64,000 nt of DNA from Papio anubis (lineage: Eukaryota > Chordata > Mammalia > Primates > Cercopithecidae). The DNA lies in the NCBI RefSeq assembly GCF_008728515.1, contig NC_044979.1, positions 166,230,782 to 166,294,781 on the forward strand, given 5' to 3'. Numbering within the stretch: position 1 is the first letter of the stretch; the number at the start of each line of letters is the position of its first letter. The notes below the pieces were generated by a model. The model was not told the DNA's origin. It searched no databases and saw nothing but the letters and a program-made list of their open reading frames with translations. This document shows, one piece after another, positions 11,577-22,389 of the stretch. The position numbers were made by a program, and so were the translations under genes.

Positions 11577-13170
11577 GAGTACCTACTATGTACCCAATGT
11601 CGGTACAGCAAGACATCGTCCTATACCACAAGAAGGTGGCAGTATATAATAAAATATAAATATGTTTATAAAAATAAATATAACTCACACGTATACTGAA
11701 AGGCAGGCAAGTGAACCAAATCAAATGCTGTGTTGGCTATGAATATTTAGCATGCTCCGGAAGTCAAGAAGAATTTCAGATACTGGAGCCACTGGCGAAG
11801 GTGAGGCTTAAACTGAGATGTTAAGGGTCAGTTGGTTAGATGAGAAAGGGCTATCTATTCCCTACCCTGAAGGAACAACCTGAGAGAAGCAGGGGAGGTT
11901 CAGCAGCATGAAGCTTTCCAGAAAATCCATAGGTATGAATGTCTGGCAGGCATGAAGCTTGGGTGAGTGGAAGGGGAGAGGGGAGGGGGAGAATGACAGC
12001 AAGAAACCTGTGATTAAGGACTTCGTATGGCAAGATAAAGATTGAGCATGTTTCCATAAATAGGAAGGAGCCTTAACAGTGGATAAACGTGATTTTTTAT
12101 GCTTTGAAAAGATCACCGTGTCACCATCTGGATGATGGATGGGAGAGGAGCCAGACAAGAGGCAAGACAGCTTAGTGGAAGGAAGAGGTGATTCTGTGGG
12201 CATAATCCAGGACAAGCATAATAAGAACTTGTCCAGGACAGGAAAAAACTAAAATCAAATAAGTGGGACTGTACAAAATAAGAATAGAATCAAGCTTGTT
12301 TCAGCTCATTCATTATTTTTAAAGAATTATACGTATATTTTTGTGAGTACATAACCGATGCATGCGTACTTCATTTATCCACATAAACAAGAGAGGATAT
12401 AAAAAAAGTAAAAGTTCTGTGATAACGTGGAGGTAGTATGGGTTTATTGGTTTAATTGGCAGCATTTCTTTTTGCACTTAAAATAGAATAAGGCTTATAG
12501 CTTGGTTTGGTAATACCAAGTGCCTCAAAATGAAGTCTGTATATCTAAATAAGTCTATAACAGATTTAGTTTAATGTTTAAATCCAAGAGTAATAGAATC
12601 ACAAGGGTAAAGTGTGTTTCCCTGGAAGAATTACTTGAGGGTGGATTCACATGTAGAAGAATTGAGCCTTGCAAGGAAATTGTTGATTAGAAAAAATAAT
12701 CATGGCATATGCCAGATCACATTGTCGGAAATTTATTTTTGATTTTGCTTAGGCATAGAAGTAGGAGTCTACAAGAGGAAATAGAGGCATAAGCAGAAAA
12801 CTTGAAAGGGCAAATGGAAATTTCCCTTTGTAGTACGGAGACAGTCATTTCTTACTAAAGAAAAGATAAAAGGCTGCTTTGAAGCATCTTGAGAAGACTT
12901 TATGCATAAAGCTCAGAGAGGTCACCAAGCTACAGACAAATGCTGGCTCTAATACTAAGAGAGGTATGTTCAATGCTAGACAAAAGTATTGGAGGACTAT
13001 TCAAAGCAATGATTAGTAATCGTTGAAAATTAGTAGAAAAAGTTTGAATTGTGTATAGTACTTTTTTTATTTTTCATTCTTCCTCCAAATGGGATGGCAT
13101 CTTCTTAAAATATAGCTACTACCTATTTTTGTGATTATCATTAGATAACACAGATAAAATTAATACATAA
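11577..13170. other. Mostly unassigned; ancient repeat resemblance at 11780-12240
   Basis: 11800-12240 resembles a widespread ancient mammalian interspersed repeat that I cannot name (blocks like 'gaggcttaaactgagatgtt', 'gattttttatgctttgaaaagatcac'). No coding region is supported; the two overlapping reverse frames at 11851-12215 are out of phase with each other and lack any motif. Confidence 0.4.
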
Positions 13171-13459
13171 CTTTTAAATTTTTCAATTTTTATTTTAGAT
13201 ATGGGGATACATGTGCAGGCTTATTACGTGGGAATATTGCATGATGCTCAGGTTTGAGGTACAGATCCCCTCACACAGGTAGTAAGCAAGGTACCTGATA
13301 GATACTTATATTTCAATCCATACTCCCCTTCTCCCTACCCCCTTCCCCACTCTAGTAATCCTCAGTGTGTATTGTCCCCACATTTATGTCCATTTGTGCT
13401 CAATGATTAGTTCTTATGGATATGATTTCATTCTTTTTATGGCTGCATAATATTCTGTG

Positions 13460-13505
<46 letters not shown>

Positions 13506-13540
13506 TCACATTTTCTTTACCCAGTCTACCATTGATGGGC
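13171..13540 (-). mobile_element. L1 3' end, reverse strand
   Basis: Antisense L1 3' UTR and ORF2 end: 'ggggatacatgtgcaggctt', 'ggtacctgatagatact', 'ctctagtaatcctcagtgtg', 'ttttatggctgcataatatt' and 'cagtctaccattgatgggca'. Severely 5'-truncated at about 13540. A TG microsatellite lies inside it. Confidence 0.85.
13461..13504. repeat. (TG)n microsatellite
   Basis: About 21 uninterrupted TG units within the reverse L1 fragment; likely length-polymorphic. Confidence 0.95.
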
Positions 13541-13737
13541 ACGTGAAAATGATCAAGGATATCATTTGAGCATAAGTAGAAACATTTTTGCTAAAGTCTA
13601 CTGGTAACTAGAAAGTCTCAAAAAACACTTGATGGATAATAAGCACACAGAAGATTCATCAAGTTTTAAAACATCCCTAAAAAGCAAGCAAGGTAGCTGT
13701 TAGTATTAATACATAAAGTGTAAAATAGACACTATTT

Positions 13738-13830
13738 ATTTAATCCACAAATATTTGCTAGACAGCCAGTATGCTCCAGGCATTTGAGAAATGTCAGTGA
13801 ATCAAACTTACAAAAACCCATGGCCTCATG
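13738..13830 (+). repeat. Ancient interspersed repeat fragment
   Basis: 'cacaaatatttgctagacag ... gctccaggcatttgagaaat ... cctcatggagtttatactgt' matches a common diverged mammalian repeat pattern ('aaatatttattgagcacct ... ccctcatggagcttacattc'). Family not named with confidence. Confidence 0.5.
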
Positions 13831-13849
13831 GAGTTTATACTGTAGCAAT

Positions 13850-14334
13850 TGCATTCATTTTCTATAGCTGCTAAAACAAATTACTACTACCTTGATATCT
13901 TAAAAAACACAAGTGTGTTTTCTCACAGTTCTGGAAGCAAGAAGTCTGAAATCAGTATCATTGGTCCCAAATCAAGGAGTCTGCAACACCTCACTCCCTC
14001 CAGAGGATCTAGGGGAGAATCTTTTCCTTGTCTCTTCCAGCTTCTGGTGTCTATGATTATTCCCGGGCTTGTGCCCGCATCACTCTAATCTCTGCTTCTG
14101 TGGTCACACTGCCCCCCGCTTCTGTCTGTCCACTTTCCATCTGCTTCTCTCTTACAGAGACACTTGTAAGATGCATTTAGAGTCCATGTAGATAATGTAA
14201 GATAATCTCTGCTTCTTAAGATCCTTAATTTAATCACATCTACAGAGATCATTTTTCCAAATAAGGTAATGTTTCTTAGGTTCTGGGCATTAGGACCTGG
14301 TGCCTTCAGGGGGCATTATTCAGCCTGCCACAGC
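13850..14334 (-). mobile_element. MaLR (MLT1-like) LTR
   Basis: 'cattttctatagctgctaaa', 'tttctcacagttctggaagc', 'ctaggggagaatcttttcct', 'ccttaatttaatcacatcta' and the end 'gggggcattattcagcctgc' give the reverse complement of an MLT1-like LTR. About 485 bases. Confidence 0.75.
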
Positions 14335-14383
14335 GATGCAGACACGCAATTCACCAAGTGATGAATAAATGATATAGTGATCA

Positions 14384-14695
14384 GGCCAAGCACGGTGGCT
14401 CACGCCTGTAATCCAACACTTTGGGAGGCCAAGGCAGGCAGATCACTTGATGTCAGGAGTTCGAGACCAGCCTGGCCAATAGTAGAGATGGTGAAACCCC
14501 GTCTCTACTAAAAAATACAAAAATTAGCTGGGAGTGGTGGCACACGCCTGTAGCCCCAGCTACTCTAGAGGCTGAAGCAGGAGAATCGCTTGAGCCCAGG
14601 CGGCGGAGGTTGCAGTGAGCCGAGATGGCGCCACCGCACACCAGGCTGGGAGACAGAGCGAGAGTCCGTCTCAAAAAAGAAAAAGAAAAAAGAAA
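14384..14695 (+). mobile_element. AluS-like element, full length
   Basis: Begins GGCCAAGCACGGTGGCTCAC, contains 'ggaggttgcagtgagccgag' and ends in an A-rich tail with G interruptions. It has a short insertion in 'ggccaatagtagagatggtgaaac' compared with the usual Alu text. Confidence 0.9.
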
Positions 14696-14715
14696 ATGTA
14701 TATACTTGATATACA

Positions 14716-14826
14716 CTTGAGCCTGGGAGGCGGAGCTTGCAGTGAGCCGAGATCACGCGATTGCACTCCAGCCTGGGCAACAGAGCAAGACTCTGTCTCA
14801 AAAGAAAAAAATAAAAGAAAAAAAAG
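14716..14826 (+). mobile_element. Alu right-monomer 3' fragment
   Basis: Starts within the right arm at 'cttgagcctgggaggcgg' and runs to 'gactctgtctcaaaag' plus an A-rich tail. It lies immediately after the complete Alu at 14384, separated by about 20 bases, so the pair may come from local duplication or from an Alu inserting into the tail of another. Confidence 0.85.
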
Positions 14827-15910
14827 ATACTGTAATTAGATGGTGATAAGGAATGTGGGGGATAATGTAGAAGATGGTAAAGGAACCAATGGTTCCAAGA
14901 GTTGGAAGATAGAGGGAGAAAGATACTGGTTTTTGAAGTACTTTCTTTGGGCAAGCTTCATTGAGCAAAAGGAAGGAGAAAAAGGAGTAGACCTCACTGG
15001 TATCTGCAGGAAGAGCTTCCAAGCGGCAGGCGGGAGCAGCTGGAGTCCAGCCTTCAAGAGGCAGCCAGCTTGCAGCACTCTCACTACTAAAAGTTGTAAG
15101 ACCAAATGAGCTTTTAGGACTACAGTAAAGCAGATAGAAATGGAGAAATCAAGAGGTCTAAGACTGGGACAGAGGCATCTTAACATTCAAATATCAGAGA
15201 AAATAGAGATATGAGAAAGGAGACCAAGAAAGCTTGGCCAAGGAAACAGGAAAAGGGACGAAAGGATGGAGACTTGTAGGTCAAAGGAAGAAAGATGTTC
15301 AAAGAGAAATGAAAAATGAACTAGCAAAGGCTCTGATAGGTCAAGTAAGTTGAGAACAGAGAACTGATCTTCGTATTTAGCAGAAGGCATTATAGATAAA
15401 GTGTGCAGGATCGGTTTTGGCAGGCAACTGGGGGCAAAAAGCTGACTGCAATGAGTTTGAGACTCTTCTGAGTCATGGATCAGCAATCATTCCACTAAAC
15501 CGTTCTGCCTAAGCGTAAGATAATATCTCATTTGCTGTAGAGTTCATAATTTGCCTCTTTAGGTAGTTCTAAAGAAAAAAAGAGCTAAGTGGCTCTTTTC
15601 TACTTAAAGTGCATGTGTTTCTCTCATGATTTTCCAGATGTTTGATTTATTTTCTGCAAGCTCGAGTATCATCAGACTAGATGCTTTGCTCTACAAATAC
15701 AGCTGTGTGAATCTGAACACTGATGAGAGATTCACCCTTATGACAATGCCTTATGGAGGCATTGTCAAGGGTCACCTCCATATCCTGGCCTAGATGGCCA
15801 GTCCATAGTGAATAGAACGATGGAAGCAAAATTATGTTGCTCTCTGGTGGGGCAAAGTGTGATGAGGATAATTTGGAATAACTTCAAAGAATTTTCAAAA
15901 GTACTCCAAT
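14827..15910. other. Unassigned; ancient repeat resemblance at 15110-15490
   Basis: 15330-15375 ('ctgataggtcaagtaagttgag ... acagagaactgatcttc') and its surroundings match a diverged, widespread mammalian repeat whose name I cannot fix. No gene seen; overlapping short frames on both strands are chance. Confidence 0.4.
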
Positions 15911-16052
15911 TTCTTTCCTTCCTTCCTTCCTCCCTCTTTCTTTCCTTCTTTCTTTCTTTCTTTCTCTTTTTCTTTCTTTCTTTCTTTCTTTCTTTCCTTT
16001 CTTTCCTTTCTTTCTTTGTCTCTTCTCTCTTTCTTTCTTTTCTTCTTTCTTT
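15911..16052. repeat. (TTTC)n / (CCTT)n tract
   Basis: About 140 bases of pyrimidine tetranucleotide repeats on the + strand. They abut the 3' end of the reverse Alu and clearly grew from its poly(A) tail. The Lys/Glu/Arg-rich reverse frames that span it are products of the repeat. Confidence 0.95.
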
Positions 16053-16322
16053 CACAAAATCTCACTGTGTCACCCAGGCTGGAATGCAATGGCACGATCT
16101 CTGCTCACTGCAACCTCTGCCTCCTAGGTTCAAGCAATTCTCCTGCCTCAGTCTCCAGAGTAGCAGGGACTACAAGCGGGCACCACCATCCCTGGCTAAT
16201 TTTTGTATTTTTAGTAGAGACAGGGTTTCACCATGTTGGCCAGGCTCGTCTCGAACTCCTGATCCATCTGCTTCAGCCTCCCATAGTGCTGGGATTACAG
16301 GTGTGAGCCGCCGCGCCTGGCC
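16053..16322 (-). mobile_element. AluS-like element
   Basis: Reverse-strand Alu: 'ctcactgtgtcacccaggct', 'ctcactgcaacctctgcctc', 'tagtagagacagggtttcac' and the end 'gtgagccgccgcgcctggcc'. Both monomers present. The tail is the TTTC tract at 15911-16052. Confidence 0.95.
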
Positions 16323-16688
16323 ATACTTTCTGACATAGACAAAAATGCACGGAGACAGGAAAAGAGGCAGAATGGGTAGCCCTGTACAGGCTTTTTATCA
16401 TTCTCCCTCTGGCACAGCAATGGCTATTTTCCACTGTAGTAACTTCCTGGCTTAACACATAAGATGATAAACTTTATGGACTGTTTAATCCCGCTTTTTC
16501 CATAAAAGCTTTCAAGCAGCTTTAAAAATATGATTATACTGGAGGAAAATGTGTAAAATAATCTGGACTCGGTAAGATGTCAAATGCAAAGACAGTACTA
16601 GCAGTAATATTTCACCAAGAAACCAGATAACCATTACAGGCACCTCTGAATTTTTCTTCAAATTTCCTGATGTCTAGCATAGAGGAGT
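16323..16688. other. Unassigned sequence
   Basis: No repeat or gene recognised. Confidence 0.4.
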
Positions 16689-17075
16689 TGTATTAGCAAG
16701 CTCAAGTTCCCGTAACAGAATACCACAGACTAGGTGGCTTAAACAACAGAAATTTATTTTCTTACATTTCCGGAGGCTGGAAGACCAAGATCAAGGTACC
16801 AGCAAGCTAGGTTTTCGGTGAGGCCTCTCTCTCTGGCTTAGAGATGACCACTTTCTTGTTGTGTCTTCACACGGCCTTTTCACTCTTAGTGTCTCGTCCT
16901 CTTCTTATAAGGCCACCAATACTTTTGCATTAGGGCCCCACTTTTGGATTATGACCCAATTTAACATTACTTACCTCCTTAAAGGCCCTTTCTCCAAATA
17001 CAGTCATATTAGGGACGAGGGTTTCAACATCTGAATTGGAGGTTTAGGGGAGGAAGATACAATTCACTTATAACA
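16689..17075 (-). mobile_element. MaLR (MLT1-like) LTR
   Basis: Opens TGTATTAGCAAG on the + strand, then 'gtaacagaataccacagact', 'ggtggcttaaacaacagaaa', 'cttcttataaggccaccaat' and 'gggtttcaacatctgaattg', the reverse complement of an MLT1A/B-like LTR. Near full length. Confidence 0.85.
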
Positions 17076-17399
17076 GAAGATATGAATTTCTGGGGTCTGC
17101 CTGTTGCTAAGTTACATAAACCCGGTGAGGGGATAGTAGGACTGCCATCTTCTTGTAAACCTTTAGGAGGCTAATCAAGGTTCTAACCTGAATGAATATT
17201 GACTGCACCTTTAAGTAGAACTAGGTTTTCATTAAAAGAAAATTCTGGAACATCAAACAAATATTCACGGTCTCCAAATTCTTTTCTATTGATCCATCTT
17301 CAAAGACAAAGTTTTGTTGTTATTTTTAAATAAGTAGTATGTATGCTATAAAGGAATATATGTAATTTATACATGAGTTCTGAAGCATAATAATGAACA

Positions 17400-18290
17400 C
17401 ACCACTCACTCTATGAGCTAGAATTTTAACCATACCATTGAATTAGCCTGTGTGATCTGACCTCATCCAAATACCTCTATATATGCCCACAAGAGATGTG
17501 TTATTTTGCAGTTTCAAATAATACTGCTCTAAAGGGTCTTCCACACATCTCTAAGCACCTGGGTGTTTACCCAGGGGGAGAATTGAAGGTTTTCCTAAAG
17601 TATGTTCAGATTTAGTTTCAGGAAACAATGCCAAATTGTGATCCAAAGCAGTAGTATCAATTTATACTCCCACCTACATGACATAGAAGTTTTCATTGCT
17701 TTACCTTCTCAACAACTCTTAGAATTATCTTTTTAGTTTTAAATATATATCATTGTGCTCTTGATGTTTCTGTTATTCGTAAGTTTGAGCATCTTTTAAG
17801 ATGTTTACTTGTCTTGCATGTTTTCACCTCTGTAAAGTATCTGTTCCTATCTTTTGCTCATTTTTTCATGTTTTTATGTGTCATCTATACACATACATAT
17901 ATTAATACATATATAGTTATATACACATGTGTTTATGTGTCACATTAGTATATTTTTCCTAGATATCTGATCTAAGTCACTTCTATATGATACCAGTAAT
18001 TTCTCCCAATTTATGGGTATGTGTTTTTACTTTTTTTCACTTTCTTCCAGCATAATTGGGGGAAAAAAATTCAATTTTAGTAAAGTCAAATGTATCAACA
18101 ATTTATTTTGTGTTCTAGTGCCCTTTGTGATTGAAAAAATTCTTTCAATCTTCAGTTCATGGAGATATCCTCCTGTATTTTCTTCTGACAGCCTTAAGTT
18201 TATGACTTTCCCATTAACTCCAATTTGACTTCTATAAATATATTTTTGTATACATAACATTTAGTCATTGAAAGTTCAAATAACTTGTTC
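17400..18290 (-). mobile_element. Old L1 fragment, reverse strand
   Basis: Antisense old L1 (L1M-like or HAL1-like) ORF2: 'gtttgagcatcttttaagat', 'tcctatcttttgctcattt', 'aatttctcccaatttatggg' and 'tcctcctgtattttcttctg'. Diverged. It probably continues at 18693-19083 after the Alu insertions. Confidence 0.65.
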
Positions 18291-18302
18291 AAGGATTCAT
18301 GT

Positions 18303-18376
18303 CTAATATATGTATATGTATATATAGACATATATACATACACATATATATTTATATATTTATATATATATCTCTA
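18303..18376. repeat. (TATATG/TATATA)n tract
   Basis: Alternating TA/TG/CA steps, about 75 bases. Confidence 0.85.
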
Positions 18377-18388
18377 TGTGGGGGGAGA

Positions 18389-18536
18389 GAGAGGTCTGAC
18401 TCCTGTCACCCAAGCTGGAGTGCAGTGGTGTGACACAAGCTCACTGCAGCAATGACGTCCCCAGCTCCACTGCATCTCTCACTTCAACCCACCAAGTAGC
18501 TGGGACTACAGGTACATGCCACCATGTGTGGCTAAT
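18389..18536 (-). mobile_element. Alu right-monomer fragment
   Basis: Reverse-strand Alu right arm: 'tcctgtcacccaagctggag', 'gctgggactacaggtacatg' and 'gtgtggctaatttttttt'. The left arm is missing. Confidence 0.8.
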
Positions 18537-18692
18537 TTTTTTTTTTTTGAACAGAATCTCCTCTGTCCTCAGCAGGCTGGAGTACAGTAGCACAATTGGC
18601 TTACTGCAACCTCCACCTCTCAGGTTCAAGCGATTGTCCTCCCTCAGCCTCCCAAATTGCTGGGATTACAGTTGTGCACCACCATGCCCAGC
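18537..18692 (-). mobile_element. Alu right-monomer-like fragment
   Basis: A second reverse Alu arm directly follows: 'gctggagtacagtagcacaa', 'gcaacctccacctctcaggt', 'tgctgggattacagttgtgc' and the end 'accatgcccagc'. Two right-arm-like units in tandem is unusual; they are probably two truncated AluJ-age insertions side by side. Confidence 0.75.
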
Positions 18693-19083
18693 AGCATTAG
18701 ATATTGTAAAGTCATTAATGCCATTCAATAAAATGTCCTGCAAAATGATGTATGCCTCATTTATTAATTTTATTCCAAATTGTCATGTTTTTGCTGTTGT
18801 AAATAATATTTTTTAAACTTTTTTATTGTGATTGGCATATAGACATACAGTAACTTATTGTAAATCAAACTTGTATCTATCCATCTTAATATGTACTACT
18901 TCTTATAACTTGTATATAGGCTTATTTGTGCTATTTTTATAAATACAATCATATAAGCTACACTTTATGAATTTCATTTCCCTTGTCTAATCTTTATGCT
19001 TCCTATTTCTTTTTTGTTGTTGTTTTGGTATTGTTCTGGTTACAATGTACAAGCCATTACTGAATAGAAGTGATGATGAAGCT
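18693..19083 (-). mobile_element. Old L1 fragment, continuation
   Basis: 'gtattgttctggttacaatg' and 'attactgaatagaagtgatg' correspond to the antisense L1 text 'tggctagaacttccagtac ... ttgaatagaagtggtgag'. Same orientation as 17400-18290. Confidence 0.55.
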
Positions 19084-19135
19084 CCAAATTATAACAAAAG
19101 TTTCTAACTTTGCCCTGTGTTTTGATTAATTTTCT

Positions 19136-19547
19136 CCACTTGGCTAGGTTATAGTAGTCAGTTTGTTGGTCAAACACCATTCGAGATGTTGCTGTGAATG
19201 TGTTACTAGATATAATTAACATTTAAATCAGTAGACTTTAAGTAGAGCAAATTACCCTCTACAGCCTTGGCGGGTCTCACCCAGTCAGTTGAAGGCCTTA
19301 AGAGAAAAGACTGAGGTCCCCCGTAGAGGAAGCAATTCTGCTCACGGGCCGCCTTCAGACACAAGACTGCAACATCAATGCCGGCAAGAATTTCTAGCCT
19401 ACTCTCCAACCTTACACATCTCAGACGTGCCAGCCCACAGAACCATGTGAGGCAAAATCAAACTCGCTACATGTATCTCTGGCTCTATATCTATATATCC
19501 TGTGAGTCTGTGTGTTCTGTTTCTCTGGAGGAACCTTAACTAATACA
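19136..19547 (+). mobile_element. MaLR-type LTR
   Basis: 'tggtcaaacaccattcgaga', 'taacatttaaatcagtagac', 'cagttgaaggccttaagaga' and the end 'tctggaggaaccttaactaa' plus TACA. It ends in TAATACA as MaLR LTRs do. The same family occurs in reverse at 60910-61700. Exact subfamily not assigned. Confidence 0.7.
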
Positions 19548-19609
19548 CCCCATGAAGAATGAAGTTTCATTTGGGTTTTTGGCAGTTATCTCTTGTCAAG
19601 TTAAGGCAG

Positions 19610-19993
19610 TGTCATGGGTTAAATTGTGCCTGCCCACAATATGTTCATTGAAAACCTCAGATGTAATTAAAGCAAGGATCTCATCATGAGATCTTCCTGG
19701 ATTCACACAGGATCTAAATACAATGATGAGAGAGATGGAAAGGAGACACAGAGACACAAGGAAGAAGACCATGTAAAACCAGATTGAAGTGATGCTGCCA
19801 CAAGCCAAGAAATACTAGGGGCCATTAGAAGCTGAAAGAGGGAAGAAAAGGTTCTCCCTTAAAGTTTTCAGAGGGAGTGTGGTCTTTCTCACACCTTGAT
19901 TTCATTATTCAGAACTGTGAGAAAATAACTTTCTGTTGTTTTAAACCAACAAGTTTGCAGTAATTTGTTCCAGAAGTTCTAGAAAGCTAACAC
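19610..19993 (+). mobile_element. MaLR (MLT1-like) LTR
   Basis: Opens TGTCATGGGTTAAATTGTG, with 'ggagacacagagacacaagg', 'aagaccatgtaaaaccagat', 'cagaactgtgagaaaataac' and the end 'tctagaaagctaacaca'. Typical MLT1 text in forward direction. It sits 60 bases after another MaLR LTR. Confidence 0.8.
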
Positions 19994-20062
19994 AGTTTCC
20001 TTCTCCACCTAAAATTCAGAAAATTGCTGAATTTTATAAAATGTTCCTGCATCTATCAGTAT

Positions 20063-20850
20063 TGATAGGGAAAAGAGGCAGGGACATTCTCAGCAGAAGA
20101 GTGCAGGTTCCCAGGGAATGCCCCACTCTTAAGCCTGGAATTGCAGCCCACAGTGAGAACTTACATATCTGGTTTCCTGCTTGAACATTGCATTTTCCAA
20201 AACCAAACCACCCATGGCCTGCTCCACTCCCTATCCTGTACCCTTATATACCCCAGGTTCAACCAGCAGTGAGGAGAAGCAGCTGAATGTTAGAGACTGT
20301 GATTGGATATCAGAGAGAAATGGGTTGACTTCAGAGGGATGGCTTGATGGCGTAGCTTTGCAGAGGAGTCCAATCAGGGGATGGGCAGACTTTAGGGGAA
20401 GATTAACTTCCCTCTCTGTCCCCTTTTCAGCTCCTCTTCCTGCTGAGAGCCACTTTCATCAGCAATAAAATCCCCTGCATTTACTATCTTCAGTTCATTC
20501 ATGTGACTTCATTCCTCCTGAACACCAGACAAGAACTTGGGTGTGGGTGCAAAAGGCTGTCACACTGACACTCCACTGAGCTGTTAACACTTAAGCTGTC
20601 TGTAGACAGCAGAGCTAAAAGGGCATTATAATGCTCCTTCTGAGACTTCAGGGATCATGGGCAGTTTTGCTCCCACCAACATCCAAAAGCGCTCACCTCA
20701 AGTCCTGCACCTGCTCACCTGCATTCCCTCTCCCATGAGGTGTGAAGCACAGCGGGTCTGAGTGAATGGAATTCATCCCTGCCAGCACCGAAGGGTCAGG
20801 CTATTTCCAGCACCCCTGTACTTCAGTTCCAACGTGCAAAGCAGCCAGGG
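20063..20850 (+). mobile_element. Solitary ERV1-type LTR, copy 2
   Basis: Same family and orientation as the LTR at 4904: starts TGATAGGGAAAAGAGGCAGG, has a TATA-like box TTATATA at 20244-20250, AATAAA at 20464-20469, and the shared 'caccagacaagaacttgggtg' block. No proviral genes lie next to it. The 95-codon frame at 20181-20468 is LTR sequence, not a gene. The 3' end is approximate. Confidence 0.7.
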
Positions 20851-22160
20851 AAATATCCTGCTTCAGTATCATGACAAGCAGAAATTGCAGCAAGTATTGA
20901 TAGACCACTGGTTAAAAGCACAGAAGTACTTAAAACAAACTGAACTATTTATTCAAAATGCACAAATTTATATGCTAAACTGCCTTAGAAAATTCTAGAA
21001 AACACGTTGGCCTTCAGGAAAAGGATGTCATCATATTTCATGTACCTTCTGAAAAACTAAATTACATACTCACGAGAGAATGAGAGTAAATAAAGCAAAA
21101 ATGTCCTGTTATTATTATAAGACTAATTTTGACCTATAAAACTAGCACCCTAGGAGAAACATGGTGACCCCCAAAGTCTCAGTCCATACTTATGAACACT
21201 GCTACATTCTGTTATAGTGGTATTAGGGACAAAGTTATATGTGGAATTTCTTCCAGGTATGTCATTCAAGAACACCAAAACTATTTATAAAATACTTTTG
21301 GAGAAAATTTTTCCGTTTAAATTTAGCATATCTGTTTCTCCTGAAAATACCCACAGGGACACAGTCTTTCATTGTGAATCAACTTCCAAAAGTGCATCTC
21401 CCTGTCATCCAGTTGTAGTGTCAGGTCTCCACAGGTAATTATATCTGCATCAAAATGCATGGAATAGATATAGGAAGCCAGAACATAACCAAACTTGGCT
21501 CATGGCTTGCACTTTAGGGCGAATGATATGAAAAAGAGATCTTTACAGGATAAAGCAAGTTTCTAGTTTATACTATCAAGGGAGCTTGAGAGCAGTTTAT
21601 TTGAAATTTTAAAAAAATGAAAAGAAAAGAAAAATGGCCAGTGTAATTTTAATAAAATTTTGCTAACTTTTTGGCTAAAAAGAGAGACTTACAGTCTTGA
21701 ATATGGCAACATATATTTTTTCTGGTCTCAATCAGAAATAGTATAGAAAAAATCATACCAGAAGGTAACATATCATGCCCTAAAGCAGGTACGTTTTTGT
21801 GCATAAAAGAAGCAGATAGTATTTTTAAATTATATATAAAACTAAGTACATTTAATTATGAGAAAATATTTTCCATGATCCAATTTAGAATAAAAACTGA
21901 AATGAGGTAAAGGGAAGAGTACTAGAAATGCTGTAGCACGATACAAAAAGCTGAAAAGAATTGGAAATAAGCATTTGCTCTGTTTCTGTTAACTGTGCTT
22001 CTTTGTTTCAGCCAGCAGGGAGGTCTTCACATTTTGTGTATTCTCGAAGTATTCAGTAATAATAAGCATACAGTTGTCTTTTAAAAAAGGTCAGCTACAA
22101 CCACAGCTTTTGTTAGATCCATAGTAGTAACCAGCCATGGTCAGAACTACAGCCATTCTT
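20851..22160. other. Unassigned sequence, about 1.3 kb
   Basis: No family or gene recognised. Confidence 0.4.
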
Positions 22161-22164
22161 ATGG

Positions 22165-22386
22165 TTTCCTAAATCTTCACCTCTACAGCTACAGCCAAGG
22201 ACATAATTCCAGCATTAAAGGTGTTTATGCAATAGGTTCCATGTATGGTAATAGGGTTTGGAAGGTTTAGGATGGTCTCCTAAACCTTCACCTCCACAGC
22301 TATCGCCAGGAGCATAATTCCAGCATCTAAAAGTGTTTATACAATAGGTGTCATATATGGTAATAGGATTTGGAGAATCACTGATA
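22165..22386 (+). repeat. 111-bp tandem duplication
   Basis: Unit 1 begins TTTCCTAAATCTTCACCTCT at 22165; unit 2 begins TCTCCTAAACCTTCACCTCC at 22276. Shared landmarks include 'cataattccagcat', 'caataggt', and 'atggtaataggRtttgga'. Roughly 85-90 % identical by eye. No known repeat family recognised in the unit. Confidence 0.9.
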
Positions 22387-22389
22387 ACT

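Noticed and set aside
14453..14954. 87- and 129-codon reverse frames with 'SPRLECNRVISAHC'-like text
   Set aside because: This is the well-known translation of antisense Alu sequence. The same applies to 25198-25392, 26070-26366, 37928-38158, 38719-38982, 43099-43318 and 52711-52920.
15765..16338. Long open frames on both strands rich in Lys/Glu/Arg or Phe/Ser/Leu
   Set aside because: They are translations of the TTTC tract plus a reverse Alu; no independent coding evidence.
20181..20468. 95-codon frame
   Set aside because: Lies inside the ERV1-type LTR and contains its TATA-like box and poly(A) signal; LTR sequence, not a gene.
4904..20850. The two ERV1-type LTRs as the ends of a single provirus
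   Set aside because: Spacing is 15 kb and the intervening DNA contains MER5A-free single-copy DNA, L1, Alu and MaLR LTRs with no proviral genes.
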